From NCBI RefSeq assembly GCF_026239675.1, contig NZ_JAPIVQ010000002.1, positions 186,001 to 250,000 on the forward strand: a stretch of 64,000 nt of DNA, in the 5' to 3' direction. Positions 35,896 through 45,235 of the stretch are shown piece by piece. The notes below the pieces were generated by a model, which was not told the origin of the DNA, ran no database searches, and saw only the letters and a list, made by a program, of their open reading frames with translations. Position 1 is the first letter of the stretch, and the number at the start of each line of letters is the position of its first letter. Made by a program: the position numbers and the translations under genes. The stretch is from Pedobacter sp. PLR. Its GTDB lineage: Bacteria; Bacteroidota; Bacteroidia; Sphingobacteriales; Sphingobacteriaceae.

Positions 35896-36429
35896 TTATT
35901 TTTCTGCTTTTTTAGGTTCAGAAATCACACCGTTAAAGGTGATGGGTTGTCTGTTGTTACTATTCACATTTAAAGTGGCATAGCCGCTTGTAGATACACT
36001 TAAAGACAGTTGACGCACATCTTTGGTGTCTTTTGGTTTGATGTCGATTATCCAGCCGCCTTTTTTCTTAGCGGTAGTCTTATAATCGAATTTTTTAGAT
36101 TTAAATTTTATTCCTGCATCATCGGGATTTGTGGTGGTTGAATAAGCTCTTCCATAATAAGGCAGGAAGGCTTCCACACTGTCCTTGCTGATGATCAGCT
36201 GATACCGAGACCCACTAAGTTGAATCACTCCGCCTGTTCCACCCGGCATTTTACTCAATACTTTGTTTAAATCAGCATTGGCCATGGGAATCGCAGATGT
36301 TGCATCAAAAACAAGATGCTGATCAGCTACCAGTCTTGCGGTAGTTTCTTTATCTGTTTGTGCCATCACCTGCACGGTAGAGAAAACAATAAGAAGTGCT
36401 AACAATTTTTTAAATGTTCTCATGATCAT
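35896..36429 (-). CDS. DUF4251 family exported protein
   Basis: 177 residues with a signal peptide (MRTFKKLLALLIVFSTVQVMA before Q). The body matches the DUF4251 pattern: a conserved LVADQHLVFDATSA start, YGRAYS in the middle, and closing strands (LSLSVSTSGYATLNVNS, then QPITFNGVI). Function unknown; periplasmic. Two in-frame ATGs, at 36429 and 36423, are possible starts; the second leaves a more standard signal peptide. Confidence 0.78.
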   Translation of the reverse strand: MIMRTFKKLLALLIVFSTVQVMAQTDKETTARLVADQHLVFDATSAIPMANADLNKVLSKMPGGTGGVIQLSGSRYQLIISKDSVEAFLPYYGRAYSTTTNPDDAGIKFKSKKFDYKTTAKKKGGWIIDIKPKDTKDVRQLSLSVSTSGYATLNVNSNNRQPITFNGVISEPKKAEK

Positions 36430-36453
36430 ATCTTTTTATTTGATTAGAACAAG

Positions 36454-36486
36454 ATAGCACTTAAAAGGTTTAATCTTAAGTGCTAT
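36454..36486. terminator. Hairpin between pgi and the DUF4251 gene
   Basis: An 11-bp stem ATAGCACTTAA / TTAAGTGCTAT with an 11-base loop. The T-run lies on the plus-strand side. It starts 12 bases past the pgi stop, so it may end that transcript although its T-run faces the other way. Confidence 0.6.
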
Positions 36487-36497
36487 TTTTTTTGCTG

Positions 36498-38147
36498 TTA
36501 TCTCCAGTTTTTGTACTGATTAATCAAGCCGTTTGTAGAAGCGTCATGAGATTGAACTTCCTGATCTCCTTCTAGTTCCGGAAGAATGCTCTTGGCCAGT
36601 TGCTTGCCGAGTTCTACTCCCCATTGGTCGAAGCTGAAGATGTTCCAGATGATGCCCTGAACGAAGATTTTATGTTCATAAATAGCAATCAGGCTACCTA
36701 AGCTGAAAGGCGTTACCTTTTTCAACAGAATAGAGTTGGTTGGTCTGTTTCCTTCGAAAACTTTGAAGGGTGCCAGTTTCTCGATTTCTTCGCTGGTTTT
36801 GCCTTCTTTTTCCAGTTCTGCAACTACCTCTTCTTTAGTTTTGCCATTCATCAGCGCTTCTGTTTGTGCGAAGAAGTTTGACAATAAGATCGGGTGGTGC
36901 GTTCCTAATGGGTTTAAGCTTTGCGCAGGAGCGATAAAATCACAAGGGATTAAACGGGTTCCCTGGTGGATCAGCTGGTAAAAAGCGTGTTGTCCATTGG
37001 TTCCCGGCTCTCCCCAGATGATCGGTCCTGTTTCATAAGTTACGTCATTGCCGTTACGGTCTACATGTTTACCGTTACTTTCCATATCTCCCTGTTGGAA
37101 GTAGGCCGCAAAGCGGTGCATGTATTGGTCGTATGGTAAAATAGCTTGCGTTTCTGCATCAAAGAAGTTGATATACCAAATGCCAATCAAGGCAAGGATC
37201 ACTGGTACGTTGCTTTCAAATTCAGCATTTTCAAAATGGCTGTCAGCAGCGTGTGCACCTGCAAGTAATTGCTTGAAATTGTCGAAACCAATGCTTAAAG
37301 CGATAGGAAGGCCAATGGCACTCCATAAAGAATATCTTCCGCCTACCCAGTCCCAGAATTCGAACATGTTGTTGGTGTCAATACCAAAAGCAGATACGTC
37401 TTTTGCATTGGTAGAAAGTGCGGCAAAATGCTTGGCTACATCGCCTTGCGCAGCACCGCTATTTAAGAACCAGTCCTTTGCACTGTTGGCATTGGTCATG
37501 GTTTCCTGTGTAGTAAAAGTTTTGGAAGCAATCAGGAATAAGGTAGTTTCCGGATCAACATTTTTTAAGGTTTCTGCAATATGCGTTCCGTCGATATTAG
37601 AAACGAAGTGCATGTTTAAATGGTTTTTATAAGCTTTTAAAGCTTCTGTCACCATTACAGGTCCTAAATCAGAGCCACCGATACCAATGTTAACTACATC
37701 TGTAATGGCTTTTCCGGTATAGCCTTTCCATGATCCGGAGATGATGGCCTGACTAAATTTATCCATCTTTTCCAATACTTTGTTTACCTCTTCCATGACA
37801 TTTTTGCCATCTACAAGAATCGGGTCATTGCCCTGGTTACGTAAAGCGATGTGAAGCACCTGACGGCCTTCTGTCTGATTGATTTTATCCCCTTTAAACA
37901 TGGCTTTGATCGCCTCATCTAATTTACATTCTCTGGCCAGTTGCATTAACAAAGCCATGGTGGTATCGTCAATTCTGTTCTTTGAATAATCAACAAGGAT
38001 GTCTTCAAACAGGATAGAAAATTTTTCAAAACGGGAAGCATCTTCCGTAAAAAGATCCTTTAAGCTTTTTTCATTGATACCAATAAAGTGATCGGTCAGG
38101 TATTTATAAGCTGCAGTTTCTGTAAAGTTTATCGTTGGTAGCATCAT
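36498..38147 (-). CDS. pgi: Glucose-6-phosphate isomerase
   Basis: Interconverts glucose-6-phosphate and fructose-6-phosphate. The 549-residue protein is the long family form also found in E. coli and eukaryotes. Key segments: [19 protein letters not shown] (about 151-169), [14 protein letters not shown] (about 207-220), [18 protein letters not shown] (about 261-278) and [16 protein letters not shown] (about 382-397, with the catalytic histidine). Monocistronic on the minus strand; divergent from the second M20 gene across 118 bases. Confidence 0.97.
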   Translation of the reverse strand: MMLPTINFTETAAYKYLTDHFIGINEKSLKDLFTEDASRFEKFSILFEDILVDYSKNRIDDTTMALLMQLARECKLDEAIKAMFKGDKINQTEGRQVLHIALRNQGNDPILVDGKNVMEEVNKVLEKMDKFSQAIISGSWKGYTGKAITDVVNIGIGGSDLGPVMVTEALKAYKNHLNMHFVSNIDGTHIAETLKNVDPETTLFLIASKTFTTQETMTNANSAKDWFLNSGAAQGDVAKHFAALSTNAKDVSAFGIDTNNMFEFWDWVGGRYSLWSAIGLPIALSIGFDNFKQLLAGAHAADSHFENAEFESNVPVILALIGIWYINFFDAETQAILPYDQYMHRFAAYFQQGDMESNGKHVDRNGNDVTYETGPIIWGEPGTNGQHAFYQLIHQGTRLIPCDFIAPAQSLNPLGTHHPILLSNFFAQTEALMNGKTKEEVVAELEKEGKTSEEIEKLAPFKVFEGNRPTNSILLKKVTPFSLGSLIAIYEHKIFVQGIIWNIFSFDQWGVELGKQLAKSILPELEGDQEVQSHDASTNGLINQYKNWR

Positions 38148-38265
38148 ATTAGTGTTTTTGTAAATGTAGGGGTTTATTTTATTTGCTGAAATGACCTTTA
38201 TAATATTTCTATCGGAATTGAATATCCGCTGATTATCTTATATTTAAAGTATAAAAGATAGGTTT

Positions 38266-39570
38266 ATGAAAAGATTTTACTTTGTGCTGTTGGTTCTATG
38301 TGGTGGTGCTGCGGTTGCGCAAAAGCAAAACCTGAGGCCTCAGGTTTCAAAAAAGGCTTTGAGCATCACACAGCAGGTGATAGACTGGCGCCGGGATTTG
38401 CATGAGCATCCGGAATTGGGAAACCTGGAAACGAGGACTGCGGCAATCGTGGCTAAACATTTAAAGTCACTGGGAATTGAGGTACAGACAGGCGTGGCAA
38501 AGACGGGTGTGGTAGGTATTCTTAAAGGAGGAAAGCCGGGGCCTGTTGTGGCGCTAAGGGCGGATATGGACGGTTTACCGGTAACGGAACGGGTGGATTT
38601 ACCTTTTGCCTCTAAAGTGAAGACCATATATAACGGACAGGAAGTGGGCGTGATGCATGCTTGTGGCCATGATAGTCATGTGGCTATTTTAATGGGGGTG
38701 GCAGAGGTACTGGCTTCTATGAAAAAAGACATCCCCGGTACGGTGAAATTTATTTTTCAACCCGCTGAAGAGGGGGTACCTGAAGGTGAAGAAGGCGGTG
38801 CTGCATTGATGGTGAAAGAAGGGGTGTTGGAAAATCCGAAAGTCGAAGTGATTTTTGGCCTGCACATCAATTCACAGACGCCGGTGGGTGACCTGACTTA
38901 TCGTCCGGGCGGGATCATGGCGGCGGTCAATGATTTGAAAATTACGGTGAAGGGAAAACAGGCGCATGGTGCTTATCCATGGAGCAGTATTGATCCGATT
39001 GTGATTTCTGCACAAATTGTGAATAACCTTCAAACAATTGTGAGTAGGAACCTGAATGTGACGGAAAATCCAGGGGTGGTTACGATTGGTGCCATCAACG
39101 GGGGGATTCGCTCTAACATTATTCCGGAGAAAGTGGAAATGTTGGGCACCATCAGGAATTTTAGTAAAGAAGATGAGGCGATGTTTATAGAAAGGGTGAA
39201 AACCATCGCTACAAAAACCGCAGAAGCGGGCGGAGCTACAGCGGAGGTGAAGATTCCTTTTAGTAACCATTATCCGGTAACGTTTAATGACGTAGCTTTA
39301 ACGGAAAAGATGTTGCCAAGTTTACAGGCTACTGCCGGCGCGGATCATGTGCGCCTGAAACCTCCGGTAACAGGAGCAGAGGATTTTTCTTTCTACCAGG
39401 AAAAGGTGCCCGGCTTGTTTATTTTCCTCGGCGGGATGCCTAAAGGACAGGATCCGTTAAAGGCGCCATCGCACCATACACCGGATTTCTTTATCGATGA
39501 AAGTGGTTTTGGTTTAGGGGTGGAAGCACTTAGTAACCTGGCACTTGATTACATGAATTTGAAAAAATAA
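38266..39570 (+). CDS. M20-family amidohydrolase with signal peptide
   Basis: A 434-residue M20D metallohydrolase, the exported counterpart of the cytoplasmic one at 29454. The signal peptide is MKRFYFVLLVLCGGAAVA followed by Q. Zinc-site motifs are LRADMDGLPV (near 103), MHACGHDSHVAILMG (near 128) and PAEEGVPEGEEGGAALMVKEGV (near 165), and the lid segment GKQAHGAYPWSSIDP is near 227. It should split acylated amino acids or similar amides in the periplasm. Its leader contains a run of A/T-rich sequence but no clear promoter. Confidence 0.92.
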   Translation: MKRFYFVLLVLCGGAAVAQKQNLRPQVSKKALSITQQVIDWRRDLHEHPELGNLETRTAAIVAKHLKSLGIEVQTGVAKTGVVGILKGGKPGPVVALRADMDGLPVTERVDLPFASKVKTIYNGQEVGVMHACGHDSHVAILMGVAEVLASMKKDIPGTVKFIFQPAEEGVPEGEEGGAALMVKEGVLENPKVEVIFGLHINSQTPVGDLTYRPGGIMAAVNDLKITVKGKQAHGAYPWSSIDPIVISAQIVNNLQTIVSRNLNVTENPGVVTIGAINGGIRSNIIPEKVEMLGTIRNFSKEDEAMFIERVKTIATKTAEAGGATAEVKIPFSNHYPVTFNDVALTEKMLPSLQATAGADHVRLKPPVTGAEDFSFYQEKVPGLFIFLGGMPKGQDPLKAPSHHTPDFFIDESGFGLGVEALSNLALDYMNLKK

Positions 39571-39652
39571 CGGCAGCGATTTGATTTGCTGATCATTTTA
39601 ATTCATTATATTTAAGATACTAATATTAGTACATCACCTAGAAAACAATTTT

Positions 39653-40153
39653 ATGTTAGAAAATTTGAATGAACTGGTTAAAGAAAGTGCTCAGGATGCA
39701 ATTGTGAACAATAGTGAGATTCCAAATGAGCAAAATGAAGCAGCGATTCAAGCGGCTTCCGGTTCTATTTTTGACTCCTTGAAACAACAATTGTCGTCCG
39801 GAAATATTGGTAATCTGGTGGATGCCTTTAAAGGTGGAGATGTGGCGAACTCTTCCGTAGTGAAGGACGCTTCCTCTGGCTTTATTGATAAATTATCAGG
39901 AATGGGCATCAATCTGGATTCGGCGAAAGCCATTGCAGCTTCTATCATTCCCGGAGTGATGGGTAAGTTGGTGAGTAAGACAAATGATCCGAACGACAGC
40001 TCTTTTAATCTTCAGGATATGTTAACGAAGATTTCAGGACCTGATGGTAAGTTTCAGTTGTCGGACCTGACGAACTTGTTTGGCGGTAATAAAGAAGAAG
40101 GAAAAGAAGGAGAAGGCGGTATCGTTGATAAGCTAAAAGGGCTTTTTAATTAA
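39653..40153 (+). CDS. Small acidic helical protein, unknown function
   Basis: 166 residues, no signal peptide, no cysteine. Mostly helical, with glycine-broken repeats (FDSLKQQLSSGNIGNLVDAF, then FIDKLSGMGINLDSAKAIAA) and a glycine/glutamate tail ending in VDKLKGLFN. The layout is reminiscent of DUF937/YidB-like proteins, but I cannot confirm it. It is a single gene with a good terminator. Confidence 0.65.
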   Translation: MLENLNELVKESAQDAIVNNSEIPNEQNEAAIQAASGSIFDSLKQQLSSGNIGNLVDAFKGGDVANSSVVKDASSGFIDKLSGMGINLDSAKAIAASIIPGVMGKLVSKTNDPNDSSFNLQDMLTKISGPDGKFQLSDLTNLFGGNKEEGKEGEGGIVDKLKGLFN

Positions 40154-40168
40154 GAAAAAGAAATGTTT

Positions 40169-40214
40169 AAAGAGGTTCTGTGCTTGTTTTTGAAAACAGG
40201 GACAGAACCTCTTT
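40169..40214 (+). terminator. Terminator before prfB
   Basis: A perfect 13-bp stem AAAGAGGTTCTGT with its complement and a 20-base loop, followed by a T-rich stretch. A TATATTTG box (40223-40230), matching the Bacteroidota -7 consensus TAnnTTTG, begins 9 bases later and lies just 5 bases before the prfB start. Confidence 0.8.
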
Positions 40215-40235
40215 GTATTTTATATATTTGTGATT

Positions 40236-41313
40236 ATGACAAAAGAACAAATTCAGGATTTAAGGGACAGAGTAGCGTCGCTGAGGAGGCATCTTTGACG
40301 TAGAAACACGTCTTGAGGAAATTTATATAGAGCAGGAGCTTACCCTGCAAACCGACTTTTGGGATGATCCTAAAAAGGCGGAAAAACATTTGGCTGGTAT
40401 CAATTCCAAGAAAGTATGGACTGATGCCTGGCAGGCAGTAAGTAAAGAGCTGGAAGATACAGAAGTGATGTTTGAGTTTTTGCAATCTGGTGATGCCAGT
40501 GCGGAAGAAATGCAGGAGCAGTACGACCGTTGTTTGAAAATGGTGGAAGAGCTGGAACTGAAAAACATGCTGAGTAGTAAGGAAGATCAGCTTCATGCGG
40601 TGATGCAGATTACCGCAGGTGCAGGTGGTACCGAGAGTTGCGATTGGGCAGCCATGCTGATGCGTATGTACATCATGTGGGGTGAGAAGAATGGCTATAA
40701 GGTGACGGAGCAGGATTCGCAGGAAGGGGAGGTAACGGGTATAAAATCGGTTACGCTTCAGTTTGCCGGAGACTTTTCTTATGGTTATCTGAAAGGGGAA
40801 AACGGGGTTCACCGTTTGGTGCGAATTTCGCCTTTTGATTCCAATGCCCGCAGACATACTTCATTTGCTTCCGTCTATGTGTATCCTTTAGTGGATGACA
40901 CGATTGAGATTGAGGTGAAGGATTCAGAGATTGAATTTGAGACTTTCCGCTCCGGTGGTGCTGGTGGACAAAATGTGAATAAAGTGGAAACGGCCGTAAG
41001 GTTGTATCATAAGCCTTCGGGTATTGTGATTAAAAACCAGGAGTCACGTTCCCAGTTGCAGAATAAAGAGAATGCAATGCGCTTGTTAAAATCACAATTG
41101 TATGAAGCGGAGATGCGCAAGCGCATGGAAGCAACAGCTTTAATTGAAGGTTCCAAAAAGAAAATCGAATGGGGATCGCAAATCAGGAATTATGTGTTGC
41201 ATCCTTATAAGCTGGTGAAAGATTTACGGACCAACTATGAGACTTCAAATGCCCAGGGGGTATTGGATGGTGATTTGAACGAATTTTTGAAAGCTTACTT
41301 AATGGAATTTTAA
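40236..41313 (+). CDS. prfB: Peptide chain release factor 2, with programmed +1 frameshift
   Basis: Releases the finished protein at UGA and UAA codons. The gene opens with ATG at 40236 and reads 20 sense codons to an in-frame TGA at 40296-40298. The classic RF2 slippery site is there: AGGAGG (40284-40289), a 3-base spacer, CTT then T-GAC. Skipping T40296 continues as [13 protein letters not shown] and gives a 358-residue protein. The codon-recognition motif is [14 protein letters not shown], and the catalytic loop is [16 protein letters not shown]. When RF2 is scarce the ribosome shifts and makes more. The frame starting at 40390 is only the downstream part. The next gene starts 2 bases after the stop. 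Confidence 0.97.
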
Positions 41314-41315
41314 AT

Positions 41316-42233
41316 ATGAGATACCTTACTGTATTATTGATGACCGGTTTTTTTGCTACAAATGGCGCAATGGCGCAGGAAAGTATATTGATTTATCCCG
41401 GAGCGATTCCAGGAGCTAAGCCTACACCTGCAGATTTTAAAGAGCTTTCTGTAACAGGGAATGATGGGATAATCAGGGTCAGTAAGGTATCTGTACCAAC
41501 ATTAAAGGTGTTCTTACCTTCAAAAGAAAAAGCAACAGGTGCTGCTGTGATCATTTGTCCGGGGGGTGGTTATGGAATACTGGCCATTAACCATGAGGGG
41601 GATAATGTGGCAAAGCGGTTCAATGAGATCGGCGTTGCTGCCTTTGTCTTGAAATATCGTTTACCGGATGATGCGATAATGGTGGATAAGTCTTTCGGGC
41701 CTTTACAGGATGCCGAACAGGCGATTTACCTGTTGAGGAAGGATGCGGCAAAATATCATCTGGATCCTGCAAAAATCGGGATCATGGGTTTTTCTGCCGG
41801 TGGCCATCTCGCAGCTACACTGACTGTACATTATAAGGATGTTAAAATAGAGAATAAAGAGGGACTGAGTCTTCGTCCTGATTTTTCGATGTTGATTTAT
41901 CCGGTGGTCTCCTTTCTGGAGTCGCCACATACGGGTTCTGCGAAAAATCTGGCAGGACCAAATGCAACGGATGCGCAAAAGGATTATTTTTCCAATGAGC
42001 GCCATGTGGATGCAGAAACTCCGGTTACATTCTTAGTCCATGCCAATGATGACAAGTCTGTTCCTGTTGAAAATAGTTTGTCTTTTAACCGGGCAATGGT
42101 GAAAGCAGGGAACAAGGCGGAGTTGCATGTTTACCAGGGCGGTGGTCATGGTTTTGGGTTAAATAACAAAACCAGCCAGGATCAGTGGTTTGATCGTTTA
42201 GTGAACTGGATGAAATCGAATAAGATTATTTAA
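41316..42233 (+). CDS. Exported alpha/beta-hydrolase (acetyl-esterase-like)
   Basis: 305 residues with a signal peptide (MRYLTVLLMTGFFATNGAMA before Q). The fold is that of the esterase/lipase group often called endo-xylanase-associated acetyl esterases: oxyanion-hole IICPGGGYGIL, the nucleophile in GIMGFSAGGHLAAT (about residue 162), the acid in HANDDKSVPVENS and the catalytic histidine in GGGHGFGLNN. It probably removes acetyl groups from glycans in the periplasm. It begins 2 bases after prfB although the functions seem unrelated. Confidence 0.88.
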   Translation: MRYLTVLLMTGFFATNGAMAQESILIYPGAIPGAKPTPADFKELSVTGNDGIIRVSKVSVPTLKVFLPSKEKATGAAVIICPGGGYGILAINHEGDNVAKRFNEIGVAAFVLKYRLPDDAIMVDKSFGPLQDAEQAIYLLRKDAAKYHLDPAKIGIMGFSAGGHLAATLTVHYKDVKIENKEGLSLRPDFSMLIYPVVSFLESPHTGSAKNLAGPNATDAQKDYFSNERHVDAETPVTFLVHANDDKSVPVENSLSFNRAMVKAGNKAELHVYQGGGHGFGLNNKTSQDQWFDRLVNWMKSNKII

Positions 42234-42234
42234 G

Positions 42235-43104
42235 TTAGATATTCGTGTTGTTGAGGATGTCTTGCAATTCTTTTAATTCTGCTACCTTTTCTGTGGAGCC
42301 CAGGTTTTCATAAGAGGAGATCAGGTTTCTGATGATTCTTCTGATGATTTCTATATTGCTGCATGGCGCATAAAAACCAGGCATAGGGTCAAGATTTAGC
42401 TGGCGAAGGAACTGGTCTACATCATGCTTGCCAAAGATGGCTCCTTTATTAAAGGCATTAATATAAAACAGGACGCCAAATTCATGGTCTTCCCTTTTAC
42501 TTTCATCAATATAGCCGAGAATAAAATGTTGTGGCAGATTAACGCCATACACCGGAATGTCCAGTTTTTGGGCAATAGTGGAATAGATGATTGCTAAGGA
42601 TATCTGATTTCCTTTTTTACTGTCCAGCACCTGATTGATGTAAGAGTTTTGTGGGTCGTGGTGGTTTTTGGTGTTTCCACTGAAACCATATACATTATAG
42701 AATACGTGATTGATGAGTTTGATTTTTTCAATGGAACTCATTTCATATTGTAATCCGATCCAGATTTCCCGCTTGATTTCTTCCATCTGGAGCTTGATTT
42801 TTTCTTCATTGAGGTCGGGATATTGATATCTGTTGATCACCAATGCGCCCTGGAGCAGGTCGAAAGCACCACTTTGATACCAAAGATTCAGATCTTCTTT
42901 AACGCTGTTGAATTGGATTTTATGAACTACGTTCTCGATTCTTTCCTGTAACAGTGTGTCCAGAGATTGTTCCCATGCATTTTCCAGAAAATGAACCACC
43001 TCTTCTCCATACTCCAACAGGCGTTTTTCAATATGTTCGAAGATCTCCGGATCGGGATCGTCCAACAATTTGACTAAAGCACTTATTTCTTTACTATTTT
43101 CCAT
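42235..43104 (-). CDS. SirB1-like transglutaminase-core family protein
   Basis: 289 residues, no signal peptide. The N-terminal third is helical with HEAT-like character (LVKLLDDPDPEIFEHIEKRL). The C-terminal part carries the SirB1/transglutaminase-core-2 segment: NHVFYNVYGFSGN, then NQVLDSKKGNQISLAIIYSTIA and IPVYGVNLPQHFILGY. Related proteins often have a cysteine in the 'GxPISL' segment; here it reads GNQISL. The cellular role is unknown. The stop sits 1 base from the stop of the convergent esterase gene, so there is no room for a terminator between them. Confidence 0.85.
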   Translation of the reverse strand: MENSKEISALVKLLDDPDPEIFEHIEKRLLEYGEEVVHFLENAWEQSLDTLLQERIENVVHKIQFNSVKEDLNLWYQSGAFDLLQGALVINRYQYPDLNEEKIKLQMEEIKREIWIGLQYEMSSIEKIKLINHVFYNVYGFSGNTKNHHDPQNSYINQVLDSKKGNQISLAIIYSTIAQKLDIPVYGVNLPQHFILGYIDESKREDHEFGVLFYINAFNKGAIFGKHDVDQFLRQLNLDPMPGFYAPCSNIEIIRRIIRNLISSYENLGSTEKVAELKELQDILNNTNI

Positions 43105-43148
43105 TAAACATGCAACTTAGAATCATGTGATTGCTTATTTTTGTAGCT

Positions 43149-43931
43149 ATGGTTTTCAATTTTATCAGCGACTATCTAAAGCACCGATTGACTTCAAAAA
43201 GCAGACATGGTACGCATTCTCCTTTCGTTTATAAGCTCACAGATGAGGTAATTTACGATTTTAACGCTAAAAGTGATTACAAAAGCATTGAAGCGCAAAG
43301 AAAAAAACTTTTAAATGACGATTCTTTAATTACGGTGACGGATCTGGGTGCAGGTTCTCATTTGAATAAGAACCGTACAAAAAAGGTACGACAGATTGCG
43401 AAAAACGCTTTGAAGAGTCCAAGATTGGCACAGTTAATTTATCGCCTTGCGAAAGAAAACCAGCCGGATCATATTTTAGAATTAGGTACTTGTCTGGGCC
43501 TGACCACATCATACCTTTCCAGGGCTTGTCCGGATGCGGATATTGTAACTATTGAAGGTTGTCCGGAAACGGCAAAAGCAGCTTATAAGAACTTTCAGGA
43601 TCTGGAACTTGACAATGTAGAGCTGAGGGTAGGGAATTTTGATTCCTTACTTCCTGACTTCATCGAACAGGCCGAGAAACTGGATTTCGTTTATGTGGAT
43701 GGAAACCATAGAAAGGACGCCACCCTCAATTATTTTAACTGGTGCTTACCGAAAGTGCATGAAGGGTCATTGTTGATCTTTGATGATATCTATTGGAGTG
43801 AAGGGATGAAAGAGGCCTGGGAAGAGATCAAGAACCATCCGGACGTTACCATTACTATTGATTTGTTTTGGATCGGATTGGTTTACTTTAAAAAAGGACA
43901 GGCAAAAGAGCATTTTAAAATTAAGTTTTAG
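43149..43931 (+). CDS. Class I SAM-dependent methyltransferase (O-methyltransferase-like)
   Basis: A 260-residue protein from the ATG at 43149 (MVFNFISDYLKHRL); a longer frame would need a TTG at 43131. SAM-binding motif ILELGTCLGLTTSYLSRA lies at about 119-136, the acidic ribose-binding strand IVTIEGCPETAKAA at about 144-157, and KLDFVYVDGNHRKDATLNYF at about 183-202, the O-methyltransferase pattern. Substrate unknown. A TATTTTTG box (43137-43144) matches the -7 consensus and would place the transcript start at or beside the ATG, that is, a near-leaderless mRNA. Confidence 0.85.
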   Translation: MVFNFISDYLKHRLTSKSRHGTHSPFVYKLTDEVIYDFNAKSDYKSIEAQRKKLLNDDSLITVTDLGAGSHLNKNRTKKVRQIAKNALKSPRLAQLIYRLAKENQPDHILELGTCLGLTTSYLSRACPDADIVTIEGCPETAKAAYKNFQDLELDNVELRVGNFDSLLPDFIEQAEKLDFVYVDGNHRKDATLNYFNWCLPKVHEGSLLIFDDIYWSEGMKEAWEEIKNHPDVTITIDLFWIGLVYFKKGQAKEHFKIKF

Positions 43932-43940
43932 GCTCAGCAT

Positions 43941-45074
43941 TTAAAATGCTTCGGCCAGGGTGAAATAAAAACCACTCTGGCGTTTCTCATTGATACGCTT
44001 TTCTCCGACTGCATAATCCATACGGACGCTGAGTCCTTTTTCAGGATCGAAGAAATATCTTCCGCCGAGTCCGTAAGAAGGTTTGAAGTTTTTGGCTGCA
44101 AAATCGCCATTGGCAAAAACCTGTCCCGTTCCCGCAAAGACTACTGCACCGAAACGGTTATTGTAGCGGTAGCGCAATTCCGCCTGACCAGCTAATAAAT
44201 TCTGATCGCGGTAGCGGCCGGTATAATATCCCCTCATCATTTCATCATTCCCCATTTGCGGCAATAAATAGAAAGGTATCTTTTTTCCCTGCACGGTATG
44301 GAATAAGGCATTTACACCCAATACGAATTTAGGGCTGAGCGACCAGAAGTTTCTAACGTTTGCTTTAATGACACTTCCGCTGAAGCTTTCGCCTGACCAG
44401 AGGTCTGGTGCGTATTGATAGGCGATGCGGCCGAGGAATCCTTTAGTAGGGTAGTTGTTCGAATTTCGGGTATCATAGCTTTGCGAGATTCCTATATAGG
44501 CAACATTGCCGCCTAAGCGCTGAATGAGGTTTGGATCGGTATCGAATAATCCACCTGTGATCTCATCTTTGAAGTTGTAATTTTCAAATCCAAGGGATAT
44601 GCCGGTGTAGGCGTGTGGTAATATTTTCTTTTCTGCTTCGAGCATGATTCTGGACTGTCGCTGTACAAGGCGGTCTGAATTTGCAAACAAGGTTTCATTA
44701 CCAATTCCGAAAAAGTCGAAAGGCATTCTTTTAAATCTGAATTCTGAAATGAAATGGTAATCGTTGCCTTTGGTCCAGATATCACTTTTTAAAGAGAAGT
44801 TGTATTGTCCTTTGGTTGATACGGAAGCGACTCCTGAAAAGTTGGAGCTGCGGTTGGTGCTGTCTTTTCTGTCGAGGTAAGTAGAATATAGTGCGCCAAG
44901 TCCGAATTCTGCCCCGATTTCCTGTGAATATCGGAAGATGGGTACAGGCATAAAGCTCGCTCTGCGTGAGCTATCTGTTTTTTCTGACAAGTATCGTTTA
45001 ATAAATTTCTTTTGTGCGGATGCGTTTGCGACGGTAATGATCAGTATAGTGATGCAAAGCGAAATTCTCTTCAT
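43941..45074 (-). CDS. BamA/TamA-like (Omp85) outer-membrane protein without POTRA domains
   Basis: 377 residues: signal peptide MKRISLCITILIITVANASA followed by Q, a short basic stretch, then a barrel of the 'surface antigen' type. The Omp85 hallmark of strand and lid loop appears as MMRGYYTGRYRDQNLLAGQ, equivalent to the VRGY/F motif, and the protein ends with an aromatic residue (YFTLAEAF). No POTRA repeat fits in the ~40 residues before the barrel, so it may be a transporter or lipase-like barrel rather than an assembly machine. It stops 10 bases from the convergent methyltransferase gene. Confidence 0.8.
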   Translation of the reverse strand: MKRISLCITILIITVANASAQKKFIKRYLSEKTDSSRRASFMPVPIFRYSQEIGAEFGLGALYSTYLDRKDSTNRSSNFSGVASVSTKGQYNFSLKSDIWTKGNDYHFISEFRFKRMPFDFFGIGNETLFANSDRLVQRQSRIMLEAEKKILPHAYTGISLGFENYNFKDEITGGLFDTDPNLIQRLGGNVAYIGISQSYDTRNSNNYPTKGFLGRIAYQYAPDLWSGESFSGSVIKANVRNFWSLSPKFVLGVNALFHTVQGKKIPFYLLPQMGNDEMMRGYYTGRYRDQNLLAGQAELRYRYNNRFGAVVFAGTGQVFANGDFAAKNFKPSYGLGGRYFFDPEKGLSVRMDYAVGEKRINEKRQSGFYFTLAEAF

Positions 45075-45235
45075 TGGCCTAAAATAGGGAAAGATTTGTA
45101 TTAATTGGGTTACTGGCGATCCCCTAGCAAGATTAGCGCCAGTAATTGCGCTTGTTTCATTTTTAAAGCGGGGTTAGGATTAGTCCTTTACGATTATTTG
45201 CCTATTTTTGCGCTAACAACAAAATTTAATCAAAA

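Noticed and set aside
29454..39570. The two M20 hydrolases as a recent duplication
   Set aside because: They differ in length, in the signal peptide and in many residues around the zinc motifs, so they look like old paralogues.
40296..40298. The in-frame TGA near the start of prfB, as a sign of a broken gene
   Set aside because: It is the programmed frameshift site of RF2, with the internal AGGAGG and CTTTGAC sequence; the gene is intact.
40234..40857. A 207-codon minus-strand frame opposite prfB
   Set aside because: Antisense to release factor 2 and rich in residues typical of a reverse-complement shadow.
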